Source: Marispirochaeta aestuarii (GTDB lineage: Bacteria; Spirochaetota; Spirochaetia; JC444; Marispirochaetaceae). From it: DNA of 64,000 nucleotides. The translations under genes and the position numbers were made by a program. Below the pieces are notes generated by a model. The model was not told the DNA's origin. It saw only the letters and a program-made list of their open reading frames with translations, and ran no database searches. The stretch lies in the NCBI RefSeq assembly GCF_002087085.1, contig NZ_MWQY01000020.1:1-64000 (forward strand). Direction: 5' to 3'. This document shows positions 17,697 through 26,488 of this stretch, piece by piece. Positions within the stretch are counted from its first letter, which is position 1, and every line of letters begins with the position of its first letter.

Positions 17697-18707
17697 GTGA
17701 GAGTCATCGACAGCATAGAAAACAGAGAGAAAACAGGCTTCCTGGGCTCCGCTCCGATTTTTTCCTCCCTGGGGGCGGAGGAACTGGATTTTATCGCCGA
17801 ACACTGTGCACTGTACGAGTTCGATGGCGGAGAGCTCATTTATGAGGCCGGTTCCAGACGGGCGGAACTTTTTGTTCTTGCCGAGGGAAAGGTCGGCATA
17901 TACCGTCACGCTGAGAATAAGGAAACAGACGAAGCCGTGGCCCGCTTTCTCCCCGGAGAATGCTTCGGGGAACTCGGTCTCCTGGCCGATGAGCCCCGGG
18001 AGGAACTCGCAAAAGCGGAGGAAAAATCCCGCATTCTTGTCTTTCCTCAGCGAAGCACGGACTTCCGGGAGATTCTTGCCGCCCGTCCCGCCCTTTCTTC
18101 CCGTCTGCTCCGTAAACTCATGGAGTCAACCGCTTCCAGGCTGCGCCAGGCCAACCGGCTCATCAAGCAGAACTCCCCATGGATACGGGAATTGCGGCGC
18201 CAGGTATATACCGATCCTCTGACGGGGCTTCCAAACCGGACCTACCTGGAGGAAAACCTGATCAGCTTTTTTTCCTCCCCTCCCTGCGCTCTGCTGATGT
18301 TCAAACCGGATAACTTTAAACAGATCAACGACAGCTTCGGGCACGAGGCCGGGGATGCGGCGATTCAAAAGATCGGCCGCTTTTTATCAGGAATAGCCCT
18401 GCCGGAGGAGAAGGTCGTACGTTTCATGGGTAACGAATACGCCCTGATCTGTCCCCAGACCGATATTGAAGAAGCCGTAGAACGCGCCAGAGAAATACAG
18501 GAACGCCAGGGGAACCTCAGCTACGAATACCAGGGTCGACCGAACGACCTCGTGGTTACCGTCAGTGCCGGCATCGCCGTCTATCCCAGGCACGGGGGAA
18601 GTGCCGCCGGGCTTATCGCCGAAGCCCACAGACTCGCCATGCGGGGCAGGACCCTGGGGGGGCGGCAGCTTCTGATCGCCTCCCCGGAAAACGGTGAAGC
18701 ACCATGA
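17697..18707 (+). CDS. cyclic-nucleotide-binding domain plus degenerate GGDEF protein
   Basis: The 336-residue soluble protein begins with GTG behind TAGGGT. Residues about 15-130 are a cNMP-binding fold with FLPGECFGELGLL (84-96). The following PREEL replaces the usual PR(S/T)A phosphate-cassette end, so nucleotide affinity is doubtful. Residues about 165-330 form a GGDEF fold (TDPLTGLPNR, MFKPDNFKQINDSFGHEAGD), but the catalytic loop reads MGNEY (244-248) instead of GGDEF, so cyclase activity is unlikely. It overlaps the next gene by 4 bases; the pair probably works together. Confidence 0.85.
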   Translation: MRVIDSIENREKTGFLGSAPIFSSLGAEELDFIAEHCALYEFDGGELIYEAGSRRAELFVLAEGKVGIYRHAENKETDEAVARFLPGECFGELGLLADEPREELAKAEEKSRILVFPQRSTDFREILAARPALSSRLLRKLMESTASRLRQANRLIKQNSPWIRELRRQVYTDPLTGLPNRTYLEENLISFFSSPPCALLMFKPDNFKQINDSFGHEAGDAAIQKIGRFLSGIALPEEKVVRFMGNEYALICPQTDIEEAVERAREIQERQGNLSYEYQGRPNDLVVTVSAGIAVYPRHGGSAAGLIAEAHRLAMRGRTLGGRQLLIASPENGEAP

Positions 18708-20866
18708 CGGAGAGGGTCTTTCTCCGAGGCGTGGATATCTTTTCTACCCTTTGTGCCGAAGAACTGGAGATCCTTGCAGGCCTGCTGAAGCGTCGTCTTT
18801 TACGGAGGGGTGAACTCCTTTTTTCGGAAGGTGATGACGGGGAAGAGATGTTCATCGTCGAAAGCGGCAGGATGGGAGTAAGCGTAGCCCTTGAAAAGGG
18901 GGGAGACCTGGAGGTCGCGGAGTTCGGCCCCCGGGAGTTCTTCGGAGAAATGTCGATCTTTGAAGGCGAACCCCGCTCCGCCAGCTGCAAGGCAAAAGAG
19001 GACTGCTCTCTCTTCAGTCTGAAAGCCGGGGATTTCTTCAGCCTGGCGGAGCGGTATCCTGAAACTTCAAACAGAATAATGCATCGTATGCTGAACATAA
19101 CCGCCCGGAGGCTCCGGAATACGAACCGCTTTCTGACGGAAATGGTAAGCTGGGGAGAATCCGCCCGGAAACGTGCTGTAACCGACGAGCTGACCGGCCT
19201 GTACAACCGGGGCTTCTTTGATGTCAGCCTCAAGCGCACGATTTCCGAAGCCCTCAGTGCGGGAGAGCCCCTGTGCCTTGCCATGGCGGACCTCGACGGC
19301 TTCGGCAGGCTGAACAGCCTCCACGGAGAGGAAACATGCAACCTGGTAATCCGGAAGGCGGCGGAGGTTTTCCGTCAGGGTTTCTCCGACGGGGATATCC
19401 TGACCCGTTACGGAGGGGATGAGTTCGCCTTTATTCTGCCGGGACGAAACTTGCGGGAAGCAAAGGAGTTATGCGATGATATATGCAGAAGAATGCAATC
19501 CCTCAGAATCGAGACGAATCGGAACCGGGAGTCTATACTGTTAAGTACGAGCATCGGTATAGCGGCCCTTTCCGACAGGACCTCCTTCGATGAGGACCTG
19601 GTAAAGATGGCGGATGAAGCATTGTACAGAGCCAAGGAAACAGGCCGCGGCCGGGCTCTCAGTTACAGCGGGGGACAAGGGGTGATGAGAAAAAGTGACA
19701 TTCCGAGCATTGCCGCAAAAAACAGAATAGTCCTGCGGATCATTGAGGCGCTGCTTCAAAGCCGCAACGTCCTGGTACTGGGACACAGGAACAGCGATGA
19801 AGACTGCATTGCTTCCATGGTGGCAATATCCCTTCTGGTAAAAAAGCTCAACAGAAACGTCTCCATTCTGCTGACCGAACAGATACATGAGCGATTTCAC
19901 TACCTTCTGAATATCTGCCGCTACAACGCCATCCATGTTATACCGGACTGTTCCGGCGGGGCGGATGAAATCGATACCATCTGCGTTGTGGATACCCCAA
20001 AACCGGAAATGCTCCAGATCTGCGAAGGAGCGCAGAAACTGCTTGCTTCTCCCAGGGTAAGGGTAATCGAATTTGATCATCACCTGGCAGCGGATTCCGC
20101 CTATATCGCCCCCAGGGAAACGGCCCTGGTGACGACAGCATCGTCGACCTGCGAGCTGATCGGCTTTCTGGCCCTGAAGATGCGATGTCTTCGGGATCGT
20201 TTCGAGGAGATCGACGGGGAAGACCTCTTCAGCCGGAACTTTGTTCTGGCCGTTCTCACCGGAATTGTCGGGGACTCGAAGATGGGGAAGTTCATAAAAA
20301 ACCACCGGGAGCGCTGGTTTTACAAACTCTTCTCCTCCCGTTTTTCCCGCATGCTCAGCGAGAAGACCCATCAGACCTCATCGAACCTCTCCTCCATGGA
20401 GGACATCTTCAAGGAGATCACCAGGCTCTCCCAGCTGGAAGAGCGATGTTTCAAGTACTTCATGAAATACAGACAGAGCCGGGGCTGTATTGCCTACACC
20501 GTCCTCGATGAAGAGATGACAAGTCCCCTCCCGGAGGAGACCGATATTGATCTCTTCGTCGCCACCGCCCGTTCGGTGGCGGATGCCCTGGCGGAAGAGA
20601 GCGGCTGCCTGGGAATGGTGGCCTACCACGACCCTCCGGAGGTTTCGGATCTTATCCAGTTTCGTATACGTCGCAGCCACTCCTTCCAGAATTTCGACCT
20701 GCGGGAAATTCTCTCCGCCGCCGGAATCGAGAACGGCGGCGGCCACGAAGGAGCCATCGGATTCCGGATTCCCAAAAAGGAGATATCGGACATCCGGGAA
20801 TACTGCAGTCACCTTACAGATATCATCATCGGTTTATTTACACCCCCTCAGGGCAAAGTAAAATAG
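18704..20866 (+). CDS. cNMP-binding, GGDEF and DHH-DHHA1 phosphodiesterase fusion protein
   Basis: The 720-residue protein has three parts. Residues about 5-130 are a cNMP domain with a standard FFGEMSIFEGEPRSA cassette (79-93). Residues about 155-320 are a GGDEF domain with an intact YGGDEF (236-241) but no RxxD product-inhibition site (SDGD at 228-231). Residues about 340-715 are a DHH-DHHA1 phosphodiesterase with LGHRNSDEDC (359-368), the Asp430 motif VVDTPKP, DHH at 458-460, GIVGDSKMG and the C-terminal NGGGH loop. c-di-AMP phosphodiesterase GdpP also joins GGDEF to DHH but is membrane-anchored, has PAS, and has a degenerate GGDEF. This protein has no membrane segment. Making c-di-GMP and cleaving a cyclic or short oligonucleotide under cAMP control is inferred. 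Confidence 0.88.
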   Translation: MTERVFLRGVDIFSTLCAEELEILAGLLKRRLLRRGELLFSEGDDGEEMFIVESGRMGVSVALEKGGDLEVAEFGPREFFGEMSIFEGEPRSASCKAKEDCSLFSLKAGDFFSLAERYPETSNRIMHRMLNITARRLRNTNRFLTEMVSWGESARKRAVTDELTGLYNRGFFDVSLKRTISEALSAGEPLCLAMADLDGFGRLNSLHGEETCNLVIRKAAEVFRQGFSDGDILTRYGGDEFAFILPGRNLREAKELCDDICRRMQSLRIETNRNRESILLSTSIGIAALSDRTSFDEDLVKMADEALYRAKETGRGRALSYSGGQGVMRKSDIPSIAAKNRIVLRIIEALLQSRNVLVLGHRNSDEDCIASMVAISLLVKKLNRNVSILLTEQIHERFHYLLNICRYNAIHVIPDCSGGADEIDTICVVDTPKPEMLQICEGAQKLLASPRVRVIEFDHHLAADSAYIAPRETALVTTASSTCELIGFLALKMRCLRDRFEEIDGEDLFSRNFVLAVLTGIVGDSKMGKFIKNHRERWFYKLFSSRFSRMLSEKTHQTSSNLSSMEDIFKEITRLSQLEERCFKYFMKYRQSRGCIAYTVLDEEMTSPLPEETDIDLFVATARSVADALAEESGCLGMVAYHDPPEVSDLIQFRIRRSHSFQNFDLREILSAAGIENGGGHEGAIGFRIPKKEISDIREYCSHLTDIIIGLFTPPQGKVK

Positions 20867-20892
20867 CCCGGAAGGCTGTGGTATACTGGGGT

Positions 20893-22161
20893 ATGAGCAC
20901 CGGACAGATCCCTCATGCATTTCCCTCCCCCAGACACAGACCACCGGAAGCAGGCAGCCTGTATGAGGCACCTGAACGGCTTCTGTCGACGATATCCTCC
21001 AGGACAGGGCAGATTCCCGCGGTACTGAACATTGTCGCCCCCATTGGATACGGAAAAACAAATCTGGCCGCCGCGGTCTGCCGTTCCCTTTTTTCCAGGA
21101 GTATATGGCTCAGCCTGACAGAAGGATGTGCCGATGAGCTGACCTTTAATTCCGACCTGCTCCTGTCAATCAGGGAGGCCGGACTTCCTGTTACGGGACA
21201 TCAGGACCTTAGCGACGTTTTTCAACAACAAAGCCCGGTCTGCCTGGTCCTGGACAATCTGCATCTGCTGCCCCGGGGGACCTCCGGATTTGTTCTGGAG
21301 TTTTTCGCGTCCCTGCCGGAGAACAGCCTGATGGTTCTCTGTGCCGACGAGGACCACAGTCTTCCGCTTTCCCGCCTCAGGATCGACGATCGTGTTCTGG
21401 AAATTCGTATTGAAGATTTAACAGCCACAAAGGATGAACTCGCGGCGTTCTTTGTCCGCCTCGGATCTTCTCCGTCGGAGGAGGACCTGGAGCTTATTCT
21501 GCAGAAGACCGGGGGATGGTGGGCCTGTATCCGTCTTTGTGCGATCAGCTGGCGCCAGCTCGATGCGGCAGGCAGAAAGGCGTTTCTGAACCAGTTCAGG
21601 GCCACGGACCGCTTTATCCGGGAGTTCCTGACCGAAAACATCGATACCCATCTTGCTCCGGAACACCTGGATTTTTTACGGACCATTTCAGTCTGCACCC
21701 ATATCAGAACCGAACTTGCATCCCGGCTTTGCGGGATCCCGGAGGATCGTATCCGGACTCTTGTACAGGAACTTGCGTCCCGCTTCATTCTGCTTCCCAT
21801 CGGTCACGGCTGGTACCGACTTCCGGTCATTCTCAAGCAGCACTACTGTGCGGAACTCGACAGAAGCAGCCGGGAGAATCTGCACCGCAGGGCATCCGGG
21901 TGGTTCCAGTTACAGCATATGCCGAAACTGGCCTCCCATCATCTTCAGAAAGCCGGAATACAGTCTCCCCTGGCTCCCAGGGAAACGGAGATCCTCCTCC
22001 AGGCAGCTCAGGGTCTGAGCAATGCGGAGATCGGTGAACGCCTCTTTATCAGCCAGGGTACGGTAAAGTGGCACATGAACAGGATCCTGGAAAAACTCGA
22101 CTGCAGCAACCGGACCGCTGCAGTTGAAACCGCAAGAAGAAACGGTTTTATCTCCGGCTGA
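20893..22161 (+). CDS. compact MalT-like LuxR-family regulator with STAND ATPase domain
   Basis: From ATG 20893 the protein has 422 residues (a GTG at 20878 is also possible). Residues about 46-250 form a P-loop STAND ATPase: Walker A APIGYGKT (49-56), Walker B VCLVLDNLHLL, then a winged-helix region. Residues about 355-415 are a LuxR helix-turn-helix (LAPRETEILLQAAQGLSNAEIG, ISQGTVKWHMNRI). Classical MalT/LAL proteins carry some 400 residues of TPR sensor repeats between these parts; only a remnant is present here. The effector is unknown. It is 26 bases after the DHH fusion gene. Confidence 0.8.
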   Translation: MSTGQIPHAFPSPRHRPPEAGSLYEAPERLLSTISSRTGQIPAVLNIVAPIGYGKTNLAAAVCRSLFSRSIWLSLTEGCADELTFNSDLLLSIREAGLPVTGHQDLSDVFQQQSPVCLVLDNLHLLPRGTSGFVLEFFASLPENSLMVLCADEDHSLPLSRLRIDDRVLEIRIEDLTATKDELAAFFVRLGSSPSEEDLELILQKTGGWWACIRLCAISWRQLDAAGRKAFLNQFRATDRFIREFLTENIDTHLAPEHLDFLRTISVCTHIRTELASRLCGIPEDRIRTLVQELASRFILLPIGHGWYRLPVILKQHYCAELDRSSRENLHRRASGWFQLQHMPKLASHHLQKAGIQSPLAPRETEILLQAAQGLSNAEIGERLFISQGTVKWHMNRILEKLDCSNRTAAVETARRNGFISG

Positions 22162-22252
22162 AACAAACATAAATCCTAACCGTACTCCTGCCTTTGGATA
22201 GGTGCCCTCCTCATCCCCGGAGAAGTACACTCCCATACAGGGAGACGCGGGA

Positions 22253-22498
22253 ATGAACGCCAGTCGTAAACGGTCCTATCAGATTCTCGCAGAGGGAACA
22301 ATAACCCGGATAGAAGATGAACGGCTTTCGTCATGGATATTCCAGTCCCTGGAGGATGGAAAAACCCTCATGACCGGGCCGCAAATCGACAGTTCCGGCC
22401 TCTACGGAATTCTGTCGGCCCTGCGGGACAGCGGAATCGTGCTCCTGGGAATCAGAGAAGTCAAACCACCCCACAGAACAGGAGGAGACAGAAAATGA
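22253..22498 (+). CDS. small conserved protein of unknown function
   Basis: The 81-residue protein starts at ATG 22253 behind GGGAG. It reads AEGTITRIEDERLSSWIFQS, then LTGPQIDSSGLYGILSALRDSGIVLLGIREV. The final helix-strand (LYGILSALRDSGIVLLGI) resembles a common family of small proteins found in many phyla with unknown role. It overlaps the next gene's start (ATGA). No signal peptide or membrane segment is seen. Confidence 0.65.
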   Translation: MNASRKRSYQILAEGTITRIEDERLSSWIFQSLEDGKTLMTGPQIDSSGLYGILSALRDSGIVLLGIREVKPPHRTGGDRK

Positions 22499-24939
22499 AG
22501 CATTCAATTTTCATCGCTGCATGTATTGCAGCCGTATCACTGATGGCAGGCTGCGCCAGCTTTACAGGGACCATCCCCATAGAAAGCGATGCACCAGAGG
22601 CGTTCTATATCTCACCCAAAAACGCCGACGGAATCAAGGACAGCCTGGCAATAGCGCTGGATTTCCCGGAAATAAAGGGACTGACAATCTCTTTCTATGA
22701 GTATTCGATTCAGCGTGACGACGGATCTTCGTTCTACAGTTATTCCGAGCGGGCGGAACGCCCTCCGTGGTATAAACGGATTATCGGCGCAAAGGCGGCG
22801 GTAAAACTGCCCCGGGAAATCGTCTGGGACGGCCGGGGAGACACGGGCGTTTTTGCCCCGGACGGGAAATACTACATGCTTGTACGTGCGGAAGATGCAA
22901 AGGGCAACCGGGGAGAAGCCGGGCCTTTTACGGTCATCGTGGACGATACCCCCCCGGCGGTACATGTAATGCTTCCCTATACCGTGTTTTCTCCCAACGG
23001 TGATAATAACCGTGATACCCTGGATATCTATTTTCGCGACGCTTCTCTGGAAGAAACCTGGGAAGCCCGGATTCGAAAAAGCGACAATACCCCGGTTCTG
23101 GACTACAGCTGGCAGAAGTTCCCCATGGACACCCGCTGGGACGGCAGGACTGAAACCGGAGAACTTATGGCAGATGGCGAATACATCTTCTCGCTAAGCT
23201 CCACAGACCTGGCGGGCAACAGCTTCAGCTGGGACAGCGGCCCCCTCTTGAAGGAATCCGCCCTCCCCCCGATCTCCGCCAGGCTTTCGGATACAATACT
23301 GTCCCCCAACGGAGACGGAATAAAGGATTCAGTAATTCTGTATCTTGACGCCGAAACGCCGGACAGGATTGTCAAGGCCGGGATATCTGTGATCGGGAAA
23401 AACGGTGCAAGTCTGGCCAGTCTTCCGGCGCCTTCGAGTTACCCGACAAGCATAACAATAAACGGTATAATGGATAACGGGCGCCCGATTCCTGACGGTA
23501 TATATTATATCCGGTTCAACGTGGAATACCGCAACGGGGCTGTTCCCTCCACCGTGACACCTCCTCTTCTCATTGATACAGCTCCCCCGTCAGCAGTAGT
23601 CAGCGTCGATTACCGGCTCTTTTCTCCCGACGGCGACGGTCGCAGGGATGAGCTGAGCTTTTACCAGAGCAGCGAAGAAGCCTCTGCCTGGAGCGGATCC
23701 ATAACCGACCAGAGCGGCCGCACGGTTTTTCGCCGCGATTTCGGTCCCCGGGCCCCCGGTTTCGTCTGGAACGGCCGGGACTCCCAGGGCAGGGCTGTTC
23801 CTGACGGCGTTTATACATACAGCCTTCAGGGTTCCGACGAGGCCGGCAACAGAGCCCTCCGGCGGATTGACGGTATTCGTGTCGATACCCGGCCCACCCC
23901 GGTGGCGCTGCGCTCCATGGATACCAGCTTCAGTCCCAACGGGGACGGGATCACCGAAACAGCCCGTTTTACCCCGGTTATAGAGATTACCGAAGGAATC
24001 AGCTCATGGCTCTTCGAGATCACCGACAGCAGGGAAACTGCAGTCTTCGCCCTTTCCGGAAGGAGCTATAACGATCTTCCCCGCACCCTTCTGTGGACCG
24101 GAGAAGGGGCTCCCGAAGGACTCTACGGCGGACGCCTTACCGCGGAATATGAAAAGGGAAATGTCGCTGTCAGCGTCAGTCCTGAACAGGTTGCCCTGGA
24201 TATCAGCGGACCTGGAATCAATGTTCAGGTATCGTCACTTCCCTTCGGACCCGATGGAGACGGGGTAAACGACAGGCTGATGATCAAAATCGCTGTGGAT
24301 GATCCCTCGGGAATCATCCTTCGGGAAGCCGAGATTCTCGATCCCGCGGGGAACGCCTTCCTTCGTCTGCCTGCCGCTGCTTTTACATCCGCAGGCTGGT
24401 CCTGGGATGGAAAATCCGCCTCGGGGGAGCTGGTACAGTCCGCTTCCGACTACACCCTCGTTGTCCGGTCCAGGGATACCGTGGGAAACGAAAGCCGCTA
24501 CAATCTGGCAATCCCGGTGGATATTCTGGTAATCCGTGACGGAGACCGTCTGAAAATCAGTATCTCCAGCATTTACTTCAAACCGAACACTCCCGACTAC
24601 ATCAATGTGGAGCCGGAGACCGCCAAACGGAACCTTGCAACCCTGGACAGACTGGCTGAGATTCTCAAAAAGTATGCCGACTACCGGATCAGACTCGAAG
24701 GTCATGGCGTACGAATCTACTGGGACCAGCCGCAGCGCTGGCTGACTGAGGAAACCGAGGTACTGGTGCCCCTCTCCAGGGCCCGGGCAGAGGCCATCCG
24801 ATCCGCCCTCAGCTCCCGGGGAGTCAAACCCGAACGCATGAGTATAGAAGGTTTCGGAGGTTATCGGCCGGTGGTTCCCCACGGAGATCTGGATAACCGC
24901 TGGAAGAACAGGCGGGTGGAATTTATCCTGGTTAAATAA
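22495..24939 (+). CDS. lipoprotein with repeated SPNGDG (FlgD-like Ig) modules and OmpA C-terminus
   Basis: The 814-residue protein starts at 22495 behind AGGAGG and has a lipoprotein signal peptide with lipobox LMAGC. At least five modules carry a calcium-loop-like motif and then a D-G-R-x2-G-x4-DG-x-Y turn. The loops read FSPNGDNNRD, LSPNGDGIKD, FSPDGDGRRD, FSPNGDGITE and FGPDGDGVND. They resemble FlgD-type immunoglobulin folds. The last about 130 residues form an OmpA-like peptidoglycan-binding domain (LEGHG, SRARAEAIRSALSSRGV, NRRVEF). It would link the outer membrane or periplasm to the wall. Such architecture is frequent in spirochaetes. Confidence 0.88.
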   Translation: MKHSIFIAACIAAVSLMAGCASFTGTIPIESDAPEAFYISPKNADGIKDSLAIALDFPEIKGLTISFYEYSIQRDDGSSFYSYSERAERPPWYKRIIGAKAAVKLPREIVWDGRGDTGVFAPDGKYYMLVRAEDAKGNRGEAGPFTVIVDDTPPAVHVMLPYTVFSPNGDNNRDTLDIYFRDASLEETWEARIRKSDNTPVLDYSWQKFPMDTRWDGRTETGELMADGEYIFSLSSTDLAGNSFSWDSGPLLKESALPPISARLSDTILSPNGDGIKDSVILYLDAETPDRIVKAGISVIGKNGASLASLPAPSSYPTSITINGIMDNGRPIPDGIYYIRFNVEYRNGAVPSTVTPPLLIDTAPPSAVVSVDYRLFSPDGDGRRDELSFYQSSEEASAWSGSITDQSGRTVFRRDFGPRAPGFVWNGRDSQGRAVPDGVYTYSLQGSDEAGNRALRRIDGIRVDTRPTPVALRSMDTSFSPNGDGITETARFTPVIEITEGISSWLFEITDSRETAVFALSGRSYNDLPRTLLWTGEGAPEGLYGGRLTAEYEKGNVAVSVSPEQVALDISGPGINVQVSSLPFGPDGDGVNDRLMIKIAVDDPSGIILREAEILDPAGNAFLRLPAAAFTSAGWSWDGKSASGELVQSASDYTLVVRSRDTVGNESRYNLAIPVDILVIRDGDRLKISISSIYFKPNTPDYINVEPETAKRNLATLDRLAEILKKYADYRIRLEGHGVRIYWDQPQRWLTEETEVLVPLSRARAEAIRSALSSRGVKPERMSIEGFGGYRPVVPHGDLDNRWKNRRVEFILVK

Positions 24940-25099
24940 GGGCGTCTCTAAAAACGTGGTATTTTTGCCATAGTCAAGGAGGAAAGATTTTGTAGCGCCC
25001 GCACCCAGCCACGAAATCCTCGATTTAGTGGCTGGGGAGGACCGCGGGAAATCTTGACGACGCAGGATAAGGGAAAAAGAGTAGTTTTTAGAGGCGCCC
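24940..25099. repeat. MITE-like or REP-like imperfect palindrome, about 160 bases
   Basis: The ends 24940-24955 and 25084-25099 are inverted repeats matching at 15 of 16 bases (GGGCGCCTCTAAAAAC type). The centre is a hairpin of 14 bp with one mismatch (25004-25012 plus AAATC, against GATTT plus 25028-25036). The intervening arms also pair loosely. The element begins on the base after the stop codon of the repeat lipoprotein gene. No open frame of note and no clear target-site duplication is present. A terminator role for the preceding gene is also possible. Confidence 0.6.
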
Positions 25100-25166
25100 G
25101 GAAAAATATGCCGGGGGAGCTTCCGTCCCGTAGACAGAGCCTCCCCCCGGCCCTACAATACCCGCC

Positions 25167-26387
25167 ATGGCAGACATCGCTGTAATCGGCGGCGGACCGG
25201 CGGGACTGTTTGCCGCCCTCAGGGCGGTACAGCGGGGGAACCGGGTGCGCATCCTGGAAAAGATGAAAAGCCCCGGCCGCAAGCTGCTCCTGAGCGGTTC
25301 CGGCCAGTGCAATATTACCCACGCGGGAGAGGTAAGGGACTTCCTTTCCCGCTACGGCGAGGCCGGCCGTTTTCTGCGCCCCGCCCTATTTCATCTGAGC
25401 CCCCGGGACCTCCTGAATTTCTTTGAACAGAGGGGTATCGGTTTCGAGACGGAAGAAGAGGGCAAGATCTTTCCCGCAAGCCGCCGCGCCCGGGACATTC
25501 TCGATGTGCTGATCCGGGAGCTCGAGGCATCCGGAGTTGAGCTTGTAAGCGGCATGGCTGTATCGTCCATACAAGCAGACAGGGACGGATTCACTCTCAT
25601 GAGCAGAGGAGAAGTGATCGGTCCCGTGGACAGGGTCATACTGGCAGCCGGGGGGGCCTCGTATCCCTCCACCGGTTCCGACGGTTCGGGCTTTGCCCTG
25701 GCACAGCAGCTGGGACACGATATCGTGAGCCCCCGACCGGCCCTTACGGACGCGGTAATCCGGGACTTCGATATGGAGGAGCTGGCAGGCATATCCTTAA
25801 GGAACTGCAGGGTACTCCAGTACAGAAACGAACAGCTCCAGGCCCGCCTTACAGGGGATTTCCTTATCACCCATACGGGTTTTTCCGGCCCCGTCATCAT
25901 GGATGCCTCCCGGAACATCTATCCCGGGGATGTCCTGGTTCCCGATTTCGGCGGCCACGGGGAAGATACGGAAGAGATAGTCCGGCGTTTTGCAGAGGAA
26001 AACGGGAAAAAACAGATAAAATCCTTATCCCGGATTCTCAGCTGTCCCGAAGCACTCCTTGAGAAGCTGCTTATCCGGGCCGGTATAGCCGGGGAACAGC
26101 GCCTGGGGGAACTCTCCAGAAAGATGCGGCGCCTGCTGGCCCGGATAATCGCCGAGACCCCCTACCTGGTTGACCGCACCGGGGGTTTCCAAAGAGCCAG
26201 AGTCACCGCAGGCGGCGTGAACCGCCGGGAAATCAGTCCCGGCAGTATGGAGAGCAGAATCGTACCCGGACTCTTCTTTGCCGGGGAGCTCATCGACATT
26301 GACGGTGATACCGGGGGCTTCAACCTGCAGGCGGCCTTCTCCACCGGGGCCCTGGCGGGGGACAGCTGCGACCAAAAAGACCAATAA
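25167..26387 (+). CDS. BaiN/HI0933-family FAD flavoprotein
   Basis: The 406-residue protein is a two-dinucleotide-binding-domain flavoprotein: IAVIGGGPAGLFAALRA (4-20) is the FAD-binding fold, LLLSGSGQCNITHAG (40-54) is the family hallmark, and RVTAGGVNRREI and GLFFAGELIDIDGDTGGFNLQ near the end complete FAD binding. Homologues (YhiN/BaiN) are oxidoreductases of uncertain substrate; one has been linked to bile-acid reduction. No signal peptide is present. It is monocistronic, after the MITE-like element. Confidence 0.88.
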   Translation: MADIAVIGGGPAGLFAALRAVQRGNRVRILEKMKSPGRKLLLSGSGQCNITHAGEVRDFLSRYGEAGRFLRPALFHLSPRDLLNFFEQRGIGFETEEEGKIFPASRRARDILDVLIRELEASGVELVSGMAVSSIQADRDGFTLMSRGEVIGPVDRVILAAGGASYPSTGSDGSGFALAQQLGHDIVSPRPALTDAVIRDFDMEELAGISLRNCRVLQYRNEQLQARLTGDFLITHTGFSGPVIMDASRNIYPGDVLVPDFGGHGEDTEEIVRRFAEENGKKQIKSLSRILSCPEALLEKLLIRAGIAGEQRLGELSRKMRRLLARIIAETPYLVDRTGGFQRARVTAGGVNRREISPGSMESRIVPGLFFAGELIDIDGDTGGFNLQAAFSTGALAGDSCDQKDQ

Positions 26388-26454
26388 AAACAATACGGTG
26401 TAAAACCTTGTTCCTTGGCAGCTTCTGCCGTACCCTCCTAATCGTTAATAATTT

Positions 26455-26472
26455 ATCTATAGGAATATAGAT
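26455..26472. promoter_or_regulatory. inverted repeat over the ribosome-site region of the reductase gene
   Basis: ATCTATA (26455-26461) and TATAGAT (26466-26472) are perfect inverted copies around GGAA, directly before the start region of the fumarate-reductase-like gene. It might be a response-regulator site or a short RNA hairpin. The evidence is position and symmetry only. Confidence 0.35.
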
Positions 26473-26488
26473 CATGAAGGAGTCAAGG

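Noticed and set aside
24940-25099. A riboswitch or small RNA gene
   Set aside because: The terminal inverted repeats and lack of a promoter fit a mobile or REP-type element better; no known riboswitch core was seen.
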